Assembly (NCBI RefSeq): GCF_040958095.1 | Contig: NC_091158.1 | Location: 42,116,679 to 42,180,678 of the forward strand | Direction of reading: 5' to 3' | DNA length: 64,000 bases | From: Procambarus clarkii | Lineage: Eukaryota; Arthropoda; Malacostraca; Decapoda; Cambaridae | Shown: one piece after another, positions 21,845-33,957 of the stretch | Position numbering within the stretch: the stretch's first letter is position 1 | Layout of the letters: each line of letters opens with the position of its first letter | Position numbers and translations under genes: made by a program | The notes under the pieces: generated by a model | Databases searched by the model: none | Told to the model about the DNA's origin: nothing | Seen by the model: only the letters and a program-made list of their open reading frames with translations

Positions 21845-23664
21845 CTATCGGGCTCTATCAAACCTACACTTGCAACTGTGTATGGAGACAGCCTCCACCA
21901 CATCACTGACTGATGCATTCCATTTGTCAAGCTCTCTGACACTAAAAAAATTCATTCTAACGTCTCTGTGGCTCATTTGGGCACTCAGTTTCCACCTGTG
22001 TCCGCTAGTGCATGTGCCCCTTGTGTTAAATAACCTGTCTTTATATACCCTGTCTATTTCTCTGAGAATCTTGTACGTGGTGATCATATCCACCCTAACT
22101 CTTCTGTCTTCTAGTGACGTGAGGTTTAATTCCCATAGTCTCTCCTTTGTAGTTCATTCATCTCAGCCCGGGTACTAGTCTGGTGGCACACCTTTTAACT
22201 TTTTGCCATTTTAGTCTTATGCTCGACTAGATATGGACTCCATGCTGGGGCTGCATACTCCAGGATTGGCCTAACATAGGTGGTATACAAATTTCTGAAT
22301 GATTCTTTGCACAAGTGTCTAAACGCTGTTCTTATGTTAGCCATCCTTGTATATGCTGCTGATGATATTTTCTTGATATGGGCTTCATGGGACAGGTCTG
22401 GCGTGATATCAAACCCCAGGTCTTTCTCTTTCTCTGACTCTTGAAGAATTTCATCTCCCAAATGATACCCCCTAACTGGTCTCCTGCTCCCTACACCTAT
22501 CTTCATTACATTACATTTGGTTGAGTTAAACTCTAACAACCATTTGTTCGACCATTTCTTTAGTTTGTCTAGGTCTTCTTGAAGCCTCAAGCAGTCCTTC
22601 TCTGTCTTAATCCTTCTCATAATTTTGGCATCGTCAGCAAACATTAAGAGGAATGAGTTTATATCCTCTGGGAGATCATTTACATATATCAGCAACAGGA
22701 TAGAACCGAGTACAGAGCCCCGTGGGACTCCACTGGTGACTTCACGTTAATCTGAGGTCTCACCCCTCACTGCAATTCTTTGCTTCCTATTGCTTAGGTA
22801 TTCCCTTATCCACTGGAGCACTTTACCAGTTACCCTTCCCTGTCTCTCCAGCTACTGTACCAGCCTCTTATGGGGGACTGTGTCAAAGGCTTTCCGACAG
22901 TCCAAAACAAATGAAGTCTGCAAAGCCTTCTCGTTCTTGCTTAATCTTTGTCACCCGATCGTAGAATTCTATTAAGCCAGTAAAGCAAGATTTACCTTCC
23001 CTGAACCCATGTTGGCGATTTGTCACGAAGTCCCTTCTTCCATATGAGTTACTAGATTTTTTCTCACGATCTTCTCCAGCACTTTGCATGGTATACAAGT
23101 TATGGACACTGACCTGTTGTTCAGTGCCTCTTGTCTGACACCCTTTTTGTGCATTGGGACCACATTAGCTTCCTTCCATATTTCTGGTAAGTCTCCCATC
23201 TCCAGTGACCTACTATACACTATGGAGAGTGGCAAGCAAAATGCCTCTGCACACTCTTTCAGTACCCATGGTGAGATCCCATCTGGACCAACAGCCTTTC
23301 TCACATCCAGATCCAACAGGTGTCTCTTGATCTCATCTCTCGTAATTTTGAACCCTTCCAAGGCCACCTGGTTTACTGCCCCCTTTCCTAGCACAGTAAC
23401 CTCACCATGTTCTATTATGACGACCTCCTGAAACATCTTGTTGAGTTCTTCACTCACCTCTATGTCGTTCTCTGTATACCTGTCCTCGCCTATTCTAAGT
23501 TTCATTACCTGTTCTTTCGCTGTTGTTTTCCTTCTGATTTGACTGTGAAGTAGCTTTGGATCGGTCTTGGCTTTGTTTGCTATATCATTTTCATAATTTT
23601 TCTCTGCTTCTCTTCTCACCCTGACATACTCATTCCTGGTTCTCTGGTATATATCTCTCTGCAT
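21845..23664 (-). pseudogene. Family B reverse transcriptase and C-terminus, frameshifted
   Basis: Pieces in order are NEYVRVRREAEKNYENDIA (linker), KAVGPDGISPWVLKECAEAF, QEALNNRSVSITCIPCKVLE (RPVSLT degraded to RSVSIT), GFREGKSCFTGLIEFYDRV, a VNDLPEDINSF segment with catalytic [22 protein letters not shown] and FKCRF-type termination at 21845. Frameshifts fall near 23050, 22880, 22740 and 22150. The catalytic aspartates remain but the frame is dead. Confidence 0.87.
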
Positions 23665-23699
23665 TCTAGTGTTCTGTTATTTCGGATTTAAGGGCTATT

Positions 23700-24767
23700 T
23701 CAGGCCCTTTTGTTCAGTTCCTTTGCTTCCATACATGCCCTGTTAAACCATGGATTTTTCTTTTGATTCCCAGATTTTTCCCTTTGGACCGGGATAAACC
23801 TGTTTACTGCCTCCTGACACTTTTGGGTGACATAGTCCATCATATCTTGTGCCGACTTAGCTCTGAGGTCTGTGTCCCATTGTATAACCCTTAGGAAACT
23901 TCTCATCTCCTCATAATTCCCTTTTCAGTATGCCAGCCTTTTGTTTTCTAGTTCTTTTTTGGGGCAGATAAGTCCTAGCTCTACCAAGTACTCAATGATC
24001 AATGCACTGTGATCACTCATTCCCAAGGGCGCTTCCATCTTAACTTCCCTTATATCCCACTCATTGAGGGTAAATATCAGATCAAGCATGGCTGGTTCAT
24101 TCTTCCCTCTCATTCTTGTCGGTCCCTTGATGTGTTGGCTTAGAAAGTTTCTTGTTGCCGCGTCCAGCAGCTTAGCTCTCCATGTAACTGGTCCTCCATG
24201 CGGGTCTCTGTTCTCCCAGTCTATTTTTTCGTGGTTGAAGTCCCCCATGATTAGTAGTCCAGTTTCATTCCTACTAGCGAGAGACGCTGTTCCCTCTATT
24301 ATGTTAATGGTGGCCATGTTGTTTCTATCATATTCCTGTCTAGGTCTTCTGTCATTTGGTGGCGGGTTATATATGACTGTGACTATAATTTTTTGTCCTC
24401 CAGTTGCTATTGTACTTGTCAAGTAGTCACTGAAACTTTCACAGCCCTGAATAACCATTTCCTCAAAATCCCAGCCGTTTCTTACCAGCAGAGCTACACC
24501 ACCACCTCCTCTTCCTTCTCTCTCTTTCCTCACATCACAGTAGTCCTGTGGAAACACTGCATTTGTTATGGTTTTTGTTTGCTTTGTGTCTGTGAGTGCG
24601 ATTATGTCTGGGTTTTCTTTAAGTACCCATTCTCCAAGTTCATTTGTTTTATTTGTAATCCCATCTGTGTTACTGTACATTGCCTTGAGACTGACTTTCT
24701 TCTGTCCTTTCTCAGGTTCACTTCTTGGGGAGCGTTCTGCTGATGGGTCAAGCTGTTCCATGGACAT
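23700..24767 (-). pseudogene. Family B endonuclease and linker with one stop
   Basis: From ATG 24767, LKAMYSNTDGITNKTNEL starts the endonuclease. It is followed by NPDIIALTDTK, GGGGVALLVRNGW, IIVTVIYNPPPNDR, LLIMGDFNHEKIDW, AMLDLIFTLNEWD and LGMSDHSALIIEY, a complete set of catalytic motifs including GDFN and SDH. A TGA at 23925-23927 is in frame with the continuation to 23700 (EEMRSFLRVIQWD, PWFNRACMEAKE). Family D has Arg at the matching position (DYRKGDY), so a CGA-to-TGA change would explain the stop. ORF1 ends 28 bp upstream. Confidence 0.9.
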
Positions 24768-24795
24768 GAGGATTTGTGGGGTGTGTAACGGGGTT

Positions 24796-25806
24796 TTAGA
24801 GGATACTGGAGTTGGGATGAAGTGGGAGGGAGGCCAGTGGGGAGAAAGGGGGGAAGGGGAACATGGTGGGAGTAGGGGAGGGGTAGCAGGGTAGGAGTGG
24901 GGTGAGGAGGGGTAGGGAGAGTTGACTGAACATTTGAGTGGGGGCAGGGAGGGTTCGGGGTAGGGGAGGTTTCTGTGCAGAGGAGAGTGGTGGAGTTGTC
25001 CTCCGCTCTGGTGTTACTGGGTTGCTAGTTGTGGGATCGCCTCTCACCTCTGGGGATGTTGTGTTGGGAGCTGTGTTTTCCTGGTTTTCTTCTCGCGCCC
25101 TGTGCTTCTTCCTTGCTTCTGCAGCCATGGCTCTCTCTTCCCTCGTCATGTCCCCCTGGAGGAATACTTTTTTGAATTCTTCCACATACTGCAGGTGGCT
25201 CTTCCTTATTAGAATCTCCTTTGTGGCCTCGTTTGCAAACACTGTCTTTAACACATGGTCTCTTTTCTTGTTGTACCAGCCCATCCAGAAAACCTTCTCA
25301 ATTCTATGCTCAGTTCCTTCCATCTCTAACCTCCTTAGTATTTCATTTGCGGCTGCTCTGTCCTTATCGTTCCATTCTGTCCTATTGGAACCTTCCTGCT
25401 CTTTATTACCCACAGCTACCACTGATCTTTTTGTTTCCACCAGTTGACTAGTTGCCTTTGCTGCTTCCTGTTAGGTGGATGCTTTCATGGCTACCTCCCT
25501 CACTGTGGACATTACTTCCTTGTTCTTTTTTAGCATTTCTGCAAATGTCGCTTGTACTTTGGCAGTCCCTTCCAATGCACCACTTTCATCTTCTCTTTGA
25601 ATAATTATCTGAGCCTCCGTCTCAGTATTGTTCTTTTTAAGGGTTTTAATCTCCTCTTTTGCTACTGTCAGCTCGCTTTGCAGGTTGCTTATTGTATTAT
25701 GCATTTCCTGTATCTCCCTTCTGATATCCTCCAAAACCTGGGCAAACACTTCCTTCATTTGGTTACAATGACTTTTCCCTGTTCCCTTGGAAGTCCTTGC
25801 TGCCAT
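24796..25806 (-). pseudogene. Family B ORF1: coiled coil and basic domain, one stop
   Basis: ATG at 25806 opens MAARTSKGTGKSH. A heptad-like coiled coil follows (VFAQVLEDIRREIQEMHNTI, VAKEEIKTLKKNN) and then an in-frame TAA at 25471-25473. The same frame resumes with NDKDRAAANEILRRLEME and KSHLQYVEEFKKVFLQGD, and a basic KKHRAREENQ patch. The Pro-rich tail is unusually long. About 336 codons in all. A coiled coil plus basic domain is typical of LINE ORF1 RNA-binding trimers; no zinc knuckle is visible. I cannot match it to a named ORF1 class. Confidence 0.7.
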
Positions 25807-25853
25807 GTTTGTCCCTGTTCCTACTATGTATTGATAGGATTTGCCAGGAGGGG

Positions 25854-25967
<114 letters not shown>

Positions 25968-26166
25968 GGACGGCGATGATAGAGAGAGAGGATGAGAGAG
26001 GGGGGGTTGAGAAAGAAGGGGATGAAAAATAGGGTGGGATCCAGAGAAGCAAGAGAGGTGCAGGAGGGGAGAGAGATCGTGGGGGCCAAAGTGAGAGATG
26101 GAGCAAGAGGGAGAGGGTTGAGATAGAGTGAAAAGGAGAGGAGAGGGAGGGAGGGAGGTGGGAGAG

Positions 26167-26249
<83 letters not shown>
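26167..26249. repeat. (GA)n microsatellite, second tract
   Basis: About 83 bp of AG dinucleotide. The 200 bp between the two tracts is also purine-rich (GGGAGAGAG, GAGGGAGGGAGG). Confidence 0.97.
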
Positions 26250-26251
<2 letters not shown>

Positions 26252-26744
26252 CAGTGTGAGTGGGAGAGTGAGAGGGGAGAGGGAGAGGAGGAGGGTGGCC
26301 GAGAGTAGTATGGTCAAACACCATGGTGCAAAATCCACTTTGTGATACACGTGTGTGCGTGCGGACAGTTTGAGAAGGGGTGGTGACTTGAGGTGAGGAG
26401 TTGGAGGTAGCCTGTGTGTTTATGTGTATGTGTGTTTGTTTTGGAGGGGTTATGTGGAGGGAAAGAGGAGAGGGAGGGGAGGTGGGGATGGACAGTGCTG
26501 GAGGGTGAGGGGAAGGGACTTGGGGTAGCTTGTGGCCGGGACTATGGGGGGAAGGGGGGTATGGTGCATGTGTGTGTGGCGGAGGGATAAGGGTGAGGGG
26601 TATGGGAAGATGTGTGAGGGTGTTCTGGTGGCGACTACTTTCTCACCTATGAGTGAAAAACTAGAGACAGAAGAGCTGTATATTTCTCGAGATTCGTTTG
26701 AGTTAATTTAACTTATATCCAAGCCTAAATTTTATACTAAAAGG
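26250..26744. other. G-rich, gene-free stretch
   Basis: GGAGGG, GGGGAAGGGG and GTGTGTG blocks dominate the plus strand. Nothing coding is supported. Confidence 0.5.
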
Positions 26745-27320
26745 GGACACAGGTGGAAACTGAGTGCCCAAATGAGGCACAGAGATATTAGAAAGAACTT
26801 TTTTAGTGTCAGAGTGGTTGACAAGTGGAATGCATTATGGGGTGATGTGGTGGAGGCTGACTCCATACACAGCTTCAAGTGTAGATATGATAGAGCCCAA
26901 TAGGCTCAGGAATCTGTACACCTGTTGATTGACGGTTGAGAGGCGGGACCAAAGGGCCAGAGCTCAACCCCCGCAAACACAACTAGGTGAGTACATTTAT
27001 GAGTGTGTACTCACCTAGTTGTGTTTGCGGGGGTTGAGCTCTGGCCCTTTGGTCCCGCCTCTCAACCGTCAATCAACTGATGTACAGATTCCTGAGCCTA
27101 CTGGGCTCTGTCATATCTACATTTCAAACTGTGTATGGAGTCAGCCTCCACCACATCACTTCCTAATGCATTCCATTTACTACTACTCTGACACTGAAAA
27201 AGTTCTTTCTCAGTGTCAGAGTAGTTAGTAAATGGAATGCACTAGGAAGTGATGTGGTGGAGGCTGACTCCATACACAGTTTCAAATGTAGATATGACAG
27301 AGCCCAATAGGCTCAGGAAT
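26745..27320. mobile_element. Family B 3' end in a double fold-back
   Basis: The same family B 3' region appears three times in alternating orientation: plus (26745-26994), minus (27007-27207) and plus (27210-27320). This makes two overlapping hairpins. Arms 26793-26994 and 27007-27207 are separated by 12 bp. Arms 27088-27197 and 27210-27320 are also separated by 12 bp. The second turn falls inside the GAAAAAGTTCTTTC sequence, itself a small palindrome. Repeated template switching on one element's cDNA explains it better than three insertions. Confidence 0.92.
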
Positions 27321-27374
27321 GTGTGTGTGTGTGTGTGTGTGTGTAATTACCTAAGTGTAGTTACAGGATGAGAG

Positions 27375-29501
27375 CTACGCTCGTGATGTCTCGTCTTCCC
27401 AGCACTCTTTGTCATATAACGCTTTGAAACTACTGACGGTCTTGTCCTCCACCACTTTCTCCCCTAACTTGTTCCAACCGTCTACCACTCTGTTTGCGGA
27501 AGTGAATTTTCTTATATTTCTTCGGCATCTGTGTTTAGCTAGTTTATATCTATGACCTCTTGATCTTACAGTTCCAGGTCTCAGGAAATCTTCCCTATCG
27601 ATTTTATCAATTCATGTTACTATTTTGTATGTAGTGATCATATCACCTCTTTTTCTTCTGTCTTCTTGTTTTGGCATATTTAATGCCTCTAACCTCTCCT
27701 CGTAGCTCTTGCCCTTCAGTTCTGGGAGCAACTTAGTAGCATGTCTTTGCACCTTTTCCAGTTTGTTTATGTGCTTCTTAAGATATGGGCACCACACAAC
27801 TGCTGCATATTCTAGCTTTTGCCTAACAAAAGTCGTGAACAATTTCTTTAGTATATCGCCATCCATGTATTTAAAAGCAATTCTGAAGTTAGAAAGCGTG
27901 GCATAGGCTCCTCGCACAATATTCTTTATGTGGTCCTCAGGTGATAGTTTTCTATCTAGAACCACCCCTAGATCTCTTTCTTTATCAGAATTCTTTAAAG
28001 ATTTCTCACATAATATATAGGTTGTGTGGGGTCTATGTTCTCCTATTCTACATTCCATAACATGGCATTTATTAACATTAAATTCCATTTGCCAAGTGGC
28101 GCTCCATGTACTTATTTTGTCCAGGTCTTGTTGAAGGGCATGACAATCATCTAAGTTTCCTATCCTTCCTATTATCTTAGCATCATCAGCAAACATGTTC
28201 ATATAATTCTGTATACCAACTGGTAGATCATTTATGTAGACAATAAACATCACTGGTGCAAGAACTGAACCCTGTGGTACTCCACTTGTGACATTTCTCC
28301 AGTCCGATACATTGCCTCTGATCACAGCCCTCATTTTTCTATCAGTCAGAAAATTTTTCATCCATGTTAGAAGCGTACCTGTCACTCCTCCAATATTTTC
28401 CAGTTTCCAGAACAACCTTTTATGTGGAACTCTGTCGAAAGCCTTTTTTAGGTCCAGATAGATGCAGTCAACCCAACCATCTCTTTCCTGTAATATCTCT
28501 GTTGCTCGATCATAGAAACTGAGTAAATTCGATACACAGGATCTTCCAGATCGAAAACCATACTGTCTGTCTGATATTATATCATTTCTCTCCAGGTGTT
28601 CTACCCATTTAGATTTAATTATTTTTTCCAATATTTTGACTATTACACTTGTCAATGATACCGGTCTATAATTAAGGGGGTCTTCCCTGCTTCCACTTTT
28701 GTAGATTGGAACTATGTTAGCCTTTTTCCACACATCAGCTACAACTCCTGTAAACAGGGATGCCTGAAAAATCAGTTGAAGAGGAATGCTGAGCTCAGGT
28801 GCACATTCTCTCAGAACCCATGGTGAAACTCCATCTGGGCCAGCTGCTTTGTTCTTATTTAGCTCCTTGAGCATTTTTTCCACTTCGTCTCTAGACACCT
28901 CTATGTGCTCTGGAATTCTTATTATATCTGGTTCCCTGAAGATTTCATTTTGTACAAACACACTTTGGAACTTTTCGTTTAATGTTTCACACATTTCCTT
29001 TTCATTTTCCGTGAATCTATTTCCCATTTTCAACCTCTGAATATTATCCTTTACCTGCAATTTGTTGTTTATGAATTTATAGAATAGACCTAGTTTTGTC
29101 TTACATTTGTCTGCAATCCCTTTTTCAAAATTTCTTTCTGCCTCTCTCCTCACTGCCGTGTAGTTGTTTCTCGCATCTTTGTATTGCTGGTATGATTGGG
29201 GGTTCGGCCTCTTCCTGTATTGATTCCATTTTTGTGTCTTTTGGTCTCTGGCCCTCTCGCACTTTCTGTTGAACCAATCCTGTTTCCTAGTTCTGCTTCT
29301 CTGTTTTGGTATAAATTTTTTTGTGCCTTTATCATATATTTCACAAAACCTGACATACATCTCATTCACTTCTTTGCCTAGCAACAAGTCTGTCCAATTA
29401 TACTCACTAAAAATTTTTCTAAGGTTGCCATAATGTCCTCTCCTAAAGTCAGGTTTTTCATTTGCATCGACCGTCATATTTTTTTCCAGATTGTAACGCA
29501 T
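27375..29501 (-). pseudogene. Family C reverse transcriptase, near intact
   Basis: The largest open LINE frame here: 629 codons from 29501 to a TGA at 27612-27614, and the same frame continues to a natural stop at 27375 (ending CWEDETSRA). Motifs in order: PWFNR-like [97 protein letters not shown], the catalytic MFADDAKI and the CR1-group SYEERLEALN. All RT catalytic motifs are intact. Only the TGA at 27612 and a TGA at 29514 break the frame, so this is a fairly young copy. Confidence 0.92.
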
Positions 29502-29513
29502 TGCATACTTTAT

Positions 29514-30230
29514 TCACAAAAAGACATGGTCACTTTTACCCAAGGGAGGAAGGTACTGAATGTCAAATATTTCTTCCTCCTTCCTGGTAAATATCGAATC
29601 TAGCATGGAGGGAACGTCCCCTTCCCTCATCCTCGTAGCTTGTTTAACATGTTGAGACAAGAATGTTTCCAGGATGAGGTCTACAAATTTACAGGTCCAA
29701 AAAATCTTCTGTTTTAGCTTCACATGCTTCCCAGTCTATGGATTTCAAGTTGAAGTTGAACTCGCCGACTATCAACAGTCGTGAACTATCGTTATCCGCT
29801 CTAGCTATGATCTCTCTCATTATTGTTATAAGACCTTCTCGTTTACTATCTAGCTCCTCCTTTGACTATGTGCTGCTTAGCGGTGGACTATATGCATTTA
29901 TGATCATTAGTTTATCATCCTCATGGCAGATCTCTAGTCCCTGGAAACACAAACCGAAACTGTCTCTATTTTCCGCTTGTTACAACTTGAAATAAAGTTG
30001 TTACATCTTGGCTTAACGTGTTTATGACGTATTAGAACGTTGTTACAACTTGCTATATTAGTTGTTATAACTGGTTAGGTGGTGTTAAAACTTGCTCGAA
30101 CGTTGTACCAACGTCGTAGTTTCGGTGTGTGTTTGGTGGGGTGCTATTATGTCAACTTCTTGTGGATTGGCAGTCACTATTTCGTTCACCTTTAGGTGTT
30201 CTTTCACCAGCACAGCAACGCCACCGCCTT
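29514..30230 (-). pseudogene. Family C endonuclease, broken and interrupted
   Basis: From 30230 the minus strand reads KKGGGVAVLVKEHLKVNEIV. After an unrelated ~120-bp block it continues LEICHEDDKLMIINAYSPP and LLIVGEFNFNLKSIDW, where GDFN has become GEFN. After a frameshift in a T run near 29705 it reads MLDSIFTRKEEE and LGKSDHVFL. The TGA at 29514 is in frame with the RT start. The GDFN-to-GEFN change would alter a metal-binding or catalytic residue. Confidence 0.82.
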
Positions 30231-30232
30231 TC

Positions 30233-32483
30233 TTCTGTGTGTGTGTGTGTGTGTGTGCTCACCTATTTGTACTCACCTATTTGTGCTTGCAGGATCGAGC
30301 ATTGACTCTTGGATTCCACCTTTCCAGCTATCGGTTGTTTACAGCAATGACTCCTGTCCCATTTCCCTATCATACCTAATTTTAACAGTATGAATAGAGT
30401 TTGCTTCCACAACCTGTTCTCTAAGTGCATTCCGTTTTTCCACTACTCTCACGCTGAAAGAAAACTTCCTAACATCTCTGTGACTCATCTGAGTTTCCAG
30501 TTTCCACCCATGTGCCCTCGTTCTGTTATTATTACGTGTGAACATTTCATCTATTTCTACTTTGTCAATTCCCCTGAGTATTTTATATGTCCCTATCATA
30601 TCTCCTCTCTCCCTTCTTTTCTCTAGTGTCGTAAGGTTCAGTTCCTTCAGACGCTCTTCATATCCCATCCCTCGTAACTCTGGGACAAGCCTCGTCGCAA
30701 ACCTCTGAACCTTCTCCAGTTTCCTTATGTGTTTCTTCAGGTGGGGGCTCCATGATGGCGCGGCATACTCTAAGACAGGTCTCACGTAGGCAGTGTAAAG
30801 CGCCCTAAAAACCTCCTCATTTAGGTTTCTGAATGAAGTTCTAATTTTCGTCACTATAGAGTACGCTGCTGTCGTTATCCTATTTATATGTGCCTCAGGA
30901 GTTAGATTAGGTGTCACATCGACTCCCAGGTCTCTTTCTCGAATCGTTACAGGTAGGTAGTTCCCCTTCATTGTGTACTGTCCCTTTGGTCTTCTATCAC
31001 CTGATTCCATTTCCATAACTTTACATTTACTGGTGTTAAACTCCAGTAGCCTTTTCCCTGACCATCTCTGCAACCTGTTTAAGTCCTCTTGGAGGATCCT
31101 TCAATCCTCGTCTGTCACAACTCTTCTCATTAATTTTGCGTCATCCGCAAACATTGACATGTATGATTCCTCTCCTGTAAACATATCATTTACGTAAATT
31201 AAAAAGAGGATTGGTCCCAGCACCGATCCTTGAGGTACTCCACTTGTTACTGTTCGCCTGTTCGACTTCTCGCCCCTTACCATTACCCTCTGGCACCTTC
31301 CTGTTAGGTAGTTCCTCACCCTTGCTAGGGCCTTTCCGCTTACTCCTGCCTGCCTCTCAAGTTTGTATAGCAGTCTCATGTGCGGTACTGTATCAAAGGC
31401 CTTTTGGCAGTCAAGAAATATGCAGTCTGCCCAGCCTTCTCTGTCGTGCCTTATCCTTGTTACTTTATCATTGAATTCTAAAAGGTTTGTTAGGCATGAT
31501 TTCCCTGTCCAGAACCCATGTTGGTGCTTGTTTACAAACCCAATGCTCTCCAGGTGCTCAACAAATCTTAGCCTAATTATTCTTTCAAGTATTTTGCAGG
31601 GGATGCTTGTCAGTGATACGGGTCTGTAGTTAAGTGCCTCCTCCCTATTACCTTTCTTGAAAATCGGTACGACATTTGCCTCCTTCCAGCAACTGGGCAA
31701 TTCTCCCGTTATAAGTGACTCATTAAAGATCATTGCCAGAGGCACGCTGAGAGCCTGCACTGCCTCTTTAAGTATCCACGGTGATACTTTGTCTGGTCCA
31801 ACAGCTTTACTTGCATCCAGTGTTGTCAACTGTTTCATTGCCTCCTCTGCTGTCACCTCTATATCTGATAGTCTTTCATCTAGGGTAATCGCTTCTAACA
31901 ATGGGAGCTGCTCAGGCTCGGTTGTGAACACTCCATGGAAACTTGCATTCAGTACCTCGCAGATTTCCTTGTCGCTTTCTGTATATGCCCCTTCTGTTTT
32001 CCTCAGTCTTGTCACTTGGTCATTTACCGACATCTTCCTTCTTATATGGCTATGTAGTAATTTAGGTTGCTTTTTTCCTTTGATCGCAATATCATTCTCA
32101 TAATTTCTTTCCGACACTCGTCTTATGTTAATGTAATCATTCCTAGCTCTGTTACATCTAATTCTGTTGTCCTCTGTCCTTTGTCTTCTGTACTTCCTCC
32201 ACTCTCTCCTGCTTTTCACCTTTGCTTCCTGACACTGCCTATTAAACCATGGGATATTATATTCCCTCCTGCTTTTTTCCTTTACTGTTGGAATAAATCT
32301 CTCTTCAGCCTCCTTGCATTTCCATATGACTTGGTTCGTCATACCTTGTGTTTTGTACCCTGTATTATACCCTGTTTTTCCTCTAAGTTCTTCCTCCTTC
32401 TGCACTTCTCGCAGGTAGTCCCTTATCCTTCTGTAGTCCCCTTTTCTGTAATCAAGTCTTCTTTCCCGGACCTCTTGTCCTTT

Positions 32484-32484
<1 letters not shown>
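30233..32484 (-). mobile_element. Family D CR1-like LINE, 5'-truncated
   Basis: The 3' end is (GT)n (30235-30257) then GCTCACCTATTTGTACTCACC. ORF2 from the linker to the C-terminus fills the rest. Truncation is exactly at the edge of a 92-bp (GT)n tract (32485). Confidence 0.9.
30339..32480 (-). pseudogene. Family D reverse transcriptase with a single stop
   Basis: The frame is open from the (GT)n boundary to 30339 apart from one TGA at 31101-31103. Motifs: [122 protein letters not shown], catalytic MFADDAKLMRR, RPVLEYAAPSWSPHLKK and GYEERLKELNLTTLEKRRER. It is about 715 codons and one nonsense change from an intact RT; the endonuclease is missing by truncation. Confidence 0.93.

Positions 32485-32576
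<92 letters not shown>
32485..32576. repeat. (GT)46 microsatellite
   Basis: 92 bp of pure GT, the longest in the window, at the 5' truncation point of the family D copy. Cys-Val and Thr-His ORFs across it are artefacts. Confidence 0.98.
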
Positions 32577-32578
<2 letters not shown>

Positions 32579-33835
32579 TTTGGTCATGAATTTGTGTACA
32601 CTTTTGAATGGGAGTACTCACCTATTTGTACTCGCTTAGTTGGGGTTGCGGGGGTCTGGCTCTTTAGAATGCCAGACAAAACACAGAGAGTAACAGTCAG
32701 TCAAATAAAATCGAGTCCAAGCGCAGTTAAAAGTTTTGTACCTCAAGGTACAAAACCACTTCTTGCACCAAACAGTGGTGCAAGGTCCTTGCACCACTGC
32801 TTTTCCTTATTCTCATATCAGATATAGACTAAAATACAAGTCACATGTTCTTGTCATCCTTTGCAGATGACACCTCTTAACACCGAAAGTTACCTCTGCT
32901 GAAGACATTGAAAAACTGCAAGCAGATATTAATAAAGTTTACGATTGGGCAACAGAAAATACCATGATGTTTGACAGTGATAAATTCCAGGTACTCAGGT
33001 ACAGTAAAAATGAGGATCCGAAACAAAATACAGGGTACAAAACACAATCAAATCTGCACATAGTAGGAAAACAGCATGTCAAGGATTTGAGAATAATGAT
33101 GTCTGACGACCTAACGTTTATTGAGCAAATATTGCATCAGCCAGATAAATTATAGGATGGATTACAAGAACTTTCAAATCCAGGGATCCTATCACAATGG
33201 TTGTACTAATCAAATCACTTGCGTTGTCCCGTCTCGAGTACTGCTCAGTACTCACTTCCCCCTTCAGAGCAGGAGGGATTGTTGAAATGACGGGAATACA
33301 GAGAACATATACGGCACGCATAGACGCGATAAAGCACCTAAATTATTGGGATCTTTTCAAAGCTCTCCAAATGTACTCACTAGAAAGGAGAAGAGAGAGA
33401 GAGATATCATATAATATACAAGTGAAAAGTACTGGAGGGCAAGGTACCAAATCTCCACAATAAAATACCAACGTACTGAAGTGAACGATATGGAAGAAAA
33501 TGAGGAATTGAACCAATGAAGAGCAGAGGTGCCATAGGCACAATCAGAGAACACTATATAAACATCAGAGGCCCATAGTTGTTCAACATCCTCCCAGCGA
33601 ATATAAGAAATATTGTGGCAAGAACCGTTGACATCTTCAACAGAAAACTTGATAGTTTTCTTCAAGAAGTACCGGACCAACCGGGCTGTGGTGGGTATGT
33701 GGGCCTGCGGGCCTGCGGGCCGCTCCAAGCAACAGCCTGCTGGACCAAGTGCCTACAAGTCAAGCCTGGCCATGGGCCGGGCTTGGGGAGTAGAAGAGCT
33801 CACAGAACTCCATCAAGCAGGTAATGGAGTTCATT
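32577..33835 (+). mobile_element. Plus-strand family A 3' half, decayed, behind a family D 3' scrap
   Basis: 32612-32666 is a minus-strand terminal scrap (TACTCACCTATTTGTACTCG). From 32667 the plus strand carries family A RT sequence: KTQRVTVSQIKSSPSAVKS, VPQGT, then after a palindromic insertion FDSDKFQVLRYSKNED, KDLRIMMSDDLTF, ALSRLEYCSVLTSPFRAGG, MYSLERRRER and VDIFNRKLDSFLQEV. It ends with the family A terminus at about 33830. FADD is lost (CADDTS region with stops). At least five frame breaks are present. Confidence 0.85.
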
Positions 33836-33957
33836 CACATGAATGTTTGTACACACACCTGTACACAAATGTGCACAAATTTGTGTACATTTGCTACTAT
33901 ATACAACTCTGAACGTACACATGGCAGGTTGATGTGTACACCTCTTGACCGCTGTGA

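Larger units (their letters stand above)
21740..25830 (-). mobile_element. Nearly complete family B CR1-like LINE
   Basis: This is the most complete copy in the window: ORF1 (25806-24796), endonuclease (24767 on), RT and C-terminus (to 21845), 3' UTR and (AC)n tail at 21740-21752. A (GA)n tract lies just upstream. ORF1 has one stop, and ORF2 has one stop and about four frameshifts. It supplies the reference layout for the truncated family B copies around it. Confidence 0.9.
27319..30232 (-). mobile_element. Family C CR1-like LINE
   Basis: The 3' end is (GT)n (27319-27343) then AATTACCTAAGTGTAGTTAC, a terminus distinct from family B. ORF2 runs back through the RT to an endonuclease at about 30230, where the copy is cut off against the (AC)n tail of the family D element. 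About 120 bp rich in GTTGTTACAACTT (29990-30115) interrupts the endonuclease. Confidence 0.88.
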
